This document shows positions 5,677-6,795 of a stretch of 6,795 nt of DNA, one piece after another. Below the pieces are notes generated by a model. The model was not told the DNA's origin. It saw only the letters and a list, made by a program, of their open reading frames with translations, and made no database searches. Position numbers and translations under genes: made by a program. Source of the DNA: JBDTMC01 sp039934475 (GTDB taxonomy: Bacteria; Acidobacteriota; Terriglobia; Bryobacterales; Bryobacteraceae); NCBI GenBank assembly GCA_039934475.1, contig JBDTMC010000431.1:1-6795 (forward strand), in the 5' to 3' direction. Position 1 is the first letter of the stretch, and every line of letters starts with the position of its first letter.

Positions 5677-5682
5677 ATGATA
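5677..5682 (-). promoter_or_regulatory. Weak candidate -10 for flippase-nrdR operon
   Basis: TATCAT on the minus strand matches five of six bases of TATAAT and lies about 60 nt upstream of the ribosome binding site. The best -35 at 18-bp spacing, CTTCCA, matches only three of six. A promoter is expected between the divergent genes, but this one is a guess. The rest of the gap (5621-5766) shows no other clear promoter for either direction. Confidence 0.22.
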
Positions 5683-5766
5683 ATTCCTCGTTTATCAGAC
5701 TGGAAGCATACTACGGACGGCTTTAAGAAAAGGCGATCCGGATGAAGGGCTTCCGAGAGGACTCGA

Positions 5767-6420
5767 ATGGCAGCGGCGGCTTCAATCTTACCGGTAAACA
5801 TCCAACGGCAACCGCCGCTAGGTGTAAACTGGGTCTGCCAGCGAGTGAACGGTTTGGATTCCGATACCCGGCTTGTGGAGCAATGCTTGAGCGGCGACGA
5901 GATCGCCTGGGAAGACATGGTGAAGGTCCACACGCGCCGCGTGTATGCCATCTGTTTGCGCTTTACCGGCAACGACGGCGAGGCGCAGGACCTGACACAG
6001 GATGTCTTTCTACGCGTCTTCAAATCCTTGAAGAGTTTCCGGGCTGGGGAAGGCACCTTCGTCGTCTGGCTTACCCGCCTCACCCGTAACCTGTTGATCG
6101 ACCACTACCGCCGCACGCGGCTGGACCGCGCCACCGATTCGCTGGACGATCAATTGCCGGTGCTCGAAGAGAAAACCGCCATCGGCGGGCGTACCGACGC
6201 TATGCTAGCCGGACGCGAGGCAAGTGAGCTGCTGCAGCATGCGCTGCAGAAACTGTCTCCCGAGTTGCGCGAGACAGTGATTTTAAGAGATCTGGAAGAA
6301 TTGGAGTACCGCGAGATCGCACAGGTGCTCAATGTTCCGGAAGGCACAGTGAAATCGAGGTTGAATCGCGGGCGAGCCGAGTTGGCCAAGGTCCTGCGGA
6401 GGCATAAGGTGACCGTGTGA
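5767..6420 (+). CDS. ECF (extracytoplasmic function) RNA polymerase sigma factor
   Basis: A group 4 sigma factor carrying only regions 2 and 4. Region 2 (about 35-117) includes the core-binding helix DLTQDVFLRVFKSL (75-88) and FVVWLTRLTRNLLIDHYRR (98-116). After a linker, region 4 (about 156-210) has LSPELRETVILRDLEELEYREIA and the helix-turn-helix IAQVLNVPEGTVKSRLNRGR (184-203), which contacts the -35 element. The ATG at 5767 has AGAGGA six bases upstream. However, the first 26 to 30 residues are outside the family core and use many A-ending codons. Starts at GTG 5845 (VNGLDSDTRLVEQC) or TTG 5854 are therefore equally possible and give the more usual length of about 190 residues. It is followed after 40 nt by a zinc-binding anti-sigma factor, its likely partner. 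The inducing signal is unknown. Confidence 0.93.
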   Translation: MAAAASILPVNIQRQPPLGVNWVCQRVNGLDSDTRLVEQCLSGDEIAWEDMVKVHTRRVYAICLRFTGNDGEAQDLTQDVFLRVFKSLKSFRAGEGTFVVWLTRLTRNLLIDHYRRTRLDRATDSLDDQLPVLEEKTAIGGRTDAMLAGREASELLQHALQKLSPELRETVILRDLEELEYREIAQVLNVPEGTVKSRLNRGRAELAKVLRRHKVTV

Positions 6421-6460
6421 GGACGGTCGCTGTCGTGGTAGGCGGGATGAGGATGGCGTT

Positions 6461-6795
6461 ATGAATTGCGCGGAATTGGAAATCCTACTCTGCGATTACG
6501 TGGATGGCACGCTGACTACCGAGCAGCGCTCCACGGTGGATAGCCATCTCTCTACCTGCGCGCCGTGCCGGGAACTGGCTGCCGATGCTTCCGCCGCAGT
6601 GGATTTCATTGAGCGGGCCGCCGCGGTGGAAGTTCCGTCTGAGCTTGTCACCCGGATCATCTTTCACAATCGGCCCGAGAAGAGCACCGCGCCGGAGCGA
6701 AAGGGTTGGCGGAGATGGTTTGGCGGCTGGTTGGAGCCGGTCCTGCAGCCGCGCTTTGCCATGGGCATGGCAATGACGATCCTGTCATTTTCCAT
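6461..6795 (+). CDS. Zinc-finger anti-sigma factor, 3'-truncated by window
   Basis: The 111 visible residues open MNCAELEILLCDYVDGTL and carry the zf-HC2/ZAS motif H29-x3-C33-x2-C36, with C3 as the likely further zinc ligand. Such N-terminal domains clamp an ECF sigma factor and hold it inactive. A linker rich in charged residues follows, and then RFAMGMAMTILSFS (98-111), which looks like the start of a single membrane-spanning helix. This places the protein in the inner membrane with the zinc domain in the cytoplasm. The frame is open to the window edge, so the C-terminus is missing because of the cut, not a mutation. The ATG is supported by GAGG (6449-6452), eight bases upstream. The 40-nt spacing from the sigma gene indicates one operon. 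Confidence 0.85.
   Translation, partial: MNCAELEILLCDYVDGTLTTEQRSTVDSHLSTCAPCRELAADASAAVDFIERAAAVEVPSELVTRIIFHNRPEKSTAPERKGWRRWFGGWLEPVLQPRFAMGMAMTILSFS

Noticed and set aside
5825..5830. TAAACT considered as a -10 for a promoter starting the sigma gene near 5845
   Set aside because: It matches four of six bases and has no acceptable -35 at 16-18 bp.
5619..6083. A 154-codon minus-strand frame ending in TAA just before the flippase-like gene's ribosome site
   Set aside because: It is antisense to the ECF sigma factor, rich in Arg and Ser as shadow frames are, and has no recognisable motif.

Overview
The window looks like chromosomal DNA of a GC-rich soil-type bacterium, most likely an Acidobacteriota member of the Solibacter/Bryobacter kind. 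That placement is an inference from the overall protein flavour (the RpoD tail, the flippase-like protein, and the anti-sigma factor with a membrane segment beginning FAMGMAMTILSFS). It was not tested by any search. Nothing looks like a prophage, transposon or CRISPR locus.

Layout. Positions 1-429 hold no convincing intact gene. They contain an 8-bp hairpin at the edge, a perfect 12-bp palindrome and a possible small frameshifted reading frame (113-327). Reading leftward (minus strand) from about 2134 is a tight three-gene unit: a LarA-type nickel-pincer racemase/epimerase homologue (884-2134), then a short HicB-like antitoxin (664-876) and a HicA-like mRNA interferase toxin (430-651). Upstream of it, also on the minus strand, is the primary sigma factor gene rpoD (2212-3744), which ends in a clear intrinsic terminator (2150-2185). 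rpoD has an extended -10 promoter (3925-3953) and a leader of about 175 nt carrying three phased ACCGGT repeats. Further upstream are nrdR (4099-4569) and a polytopic LPG-synthase-TM/flippase-like protein (about 4566-5579, perhaps starting at 5609). These two overlap by 4 nt as ATGA. On the plus strand, divergent from this block, are an ECF sigma factor (5767-6420) and a zinc-binding anti-sigma factor (6461 to the window end, truncated).

How it fits together. Two sigma factors, housekeeping and ECF, and the ribonucleotide-reductase repressor NrdR make this mainly a housekeeping and regulatory neighbourhood. The ECF sigma and the anti-sigma factor form the usual co-transcribed pair. The HicBA module sits as the tail of the larA-like transcript, not as a free-standing toxin-antitoxin operon.

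The most interesting signals are regulatory. A candidate larA promoter is embedded in the rpoD terminator and would give a leaderless larA mRNA. The rpoD leader has an 18-nt-period triple repeat. The flippase-like gene has a strong Shine-Dalgarno site aimed at a non-canonical codon.
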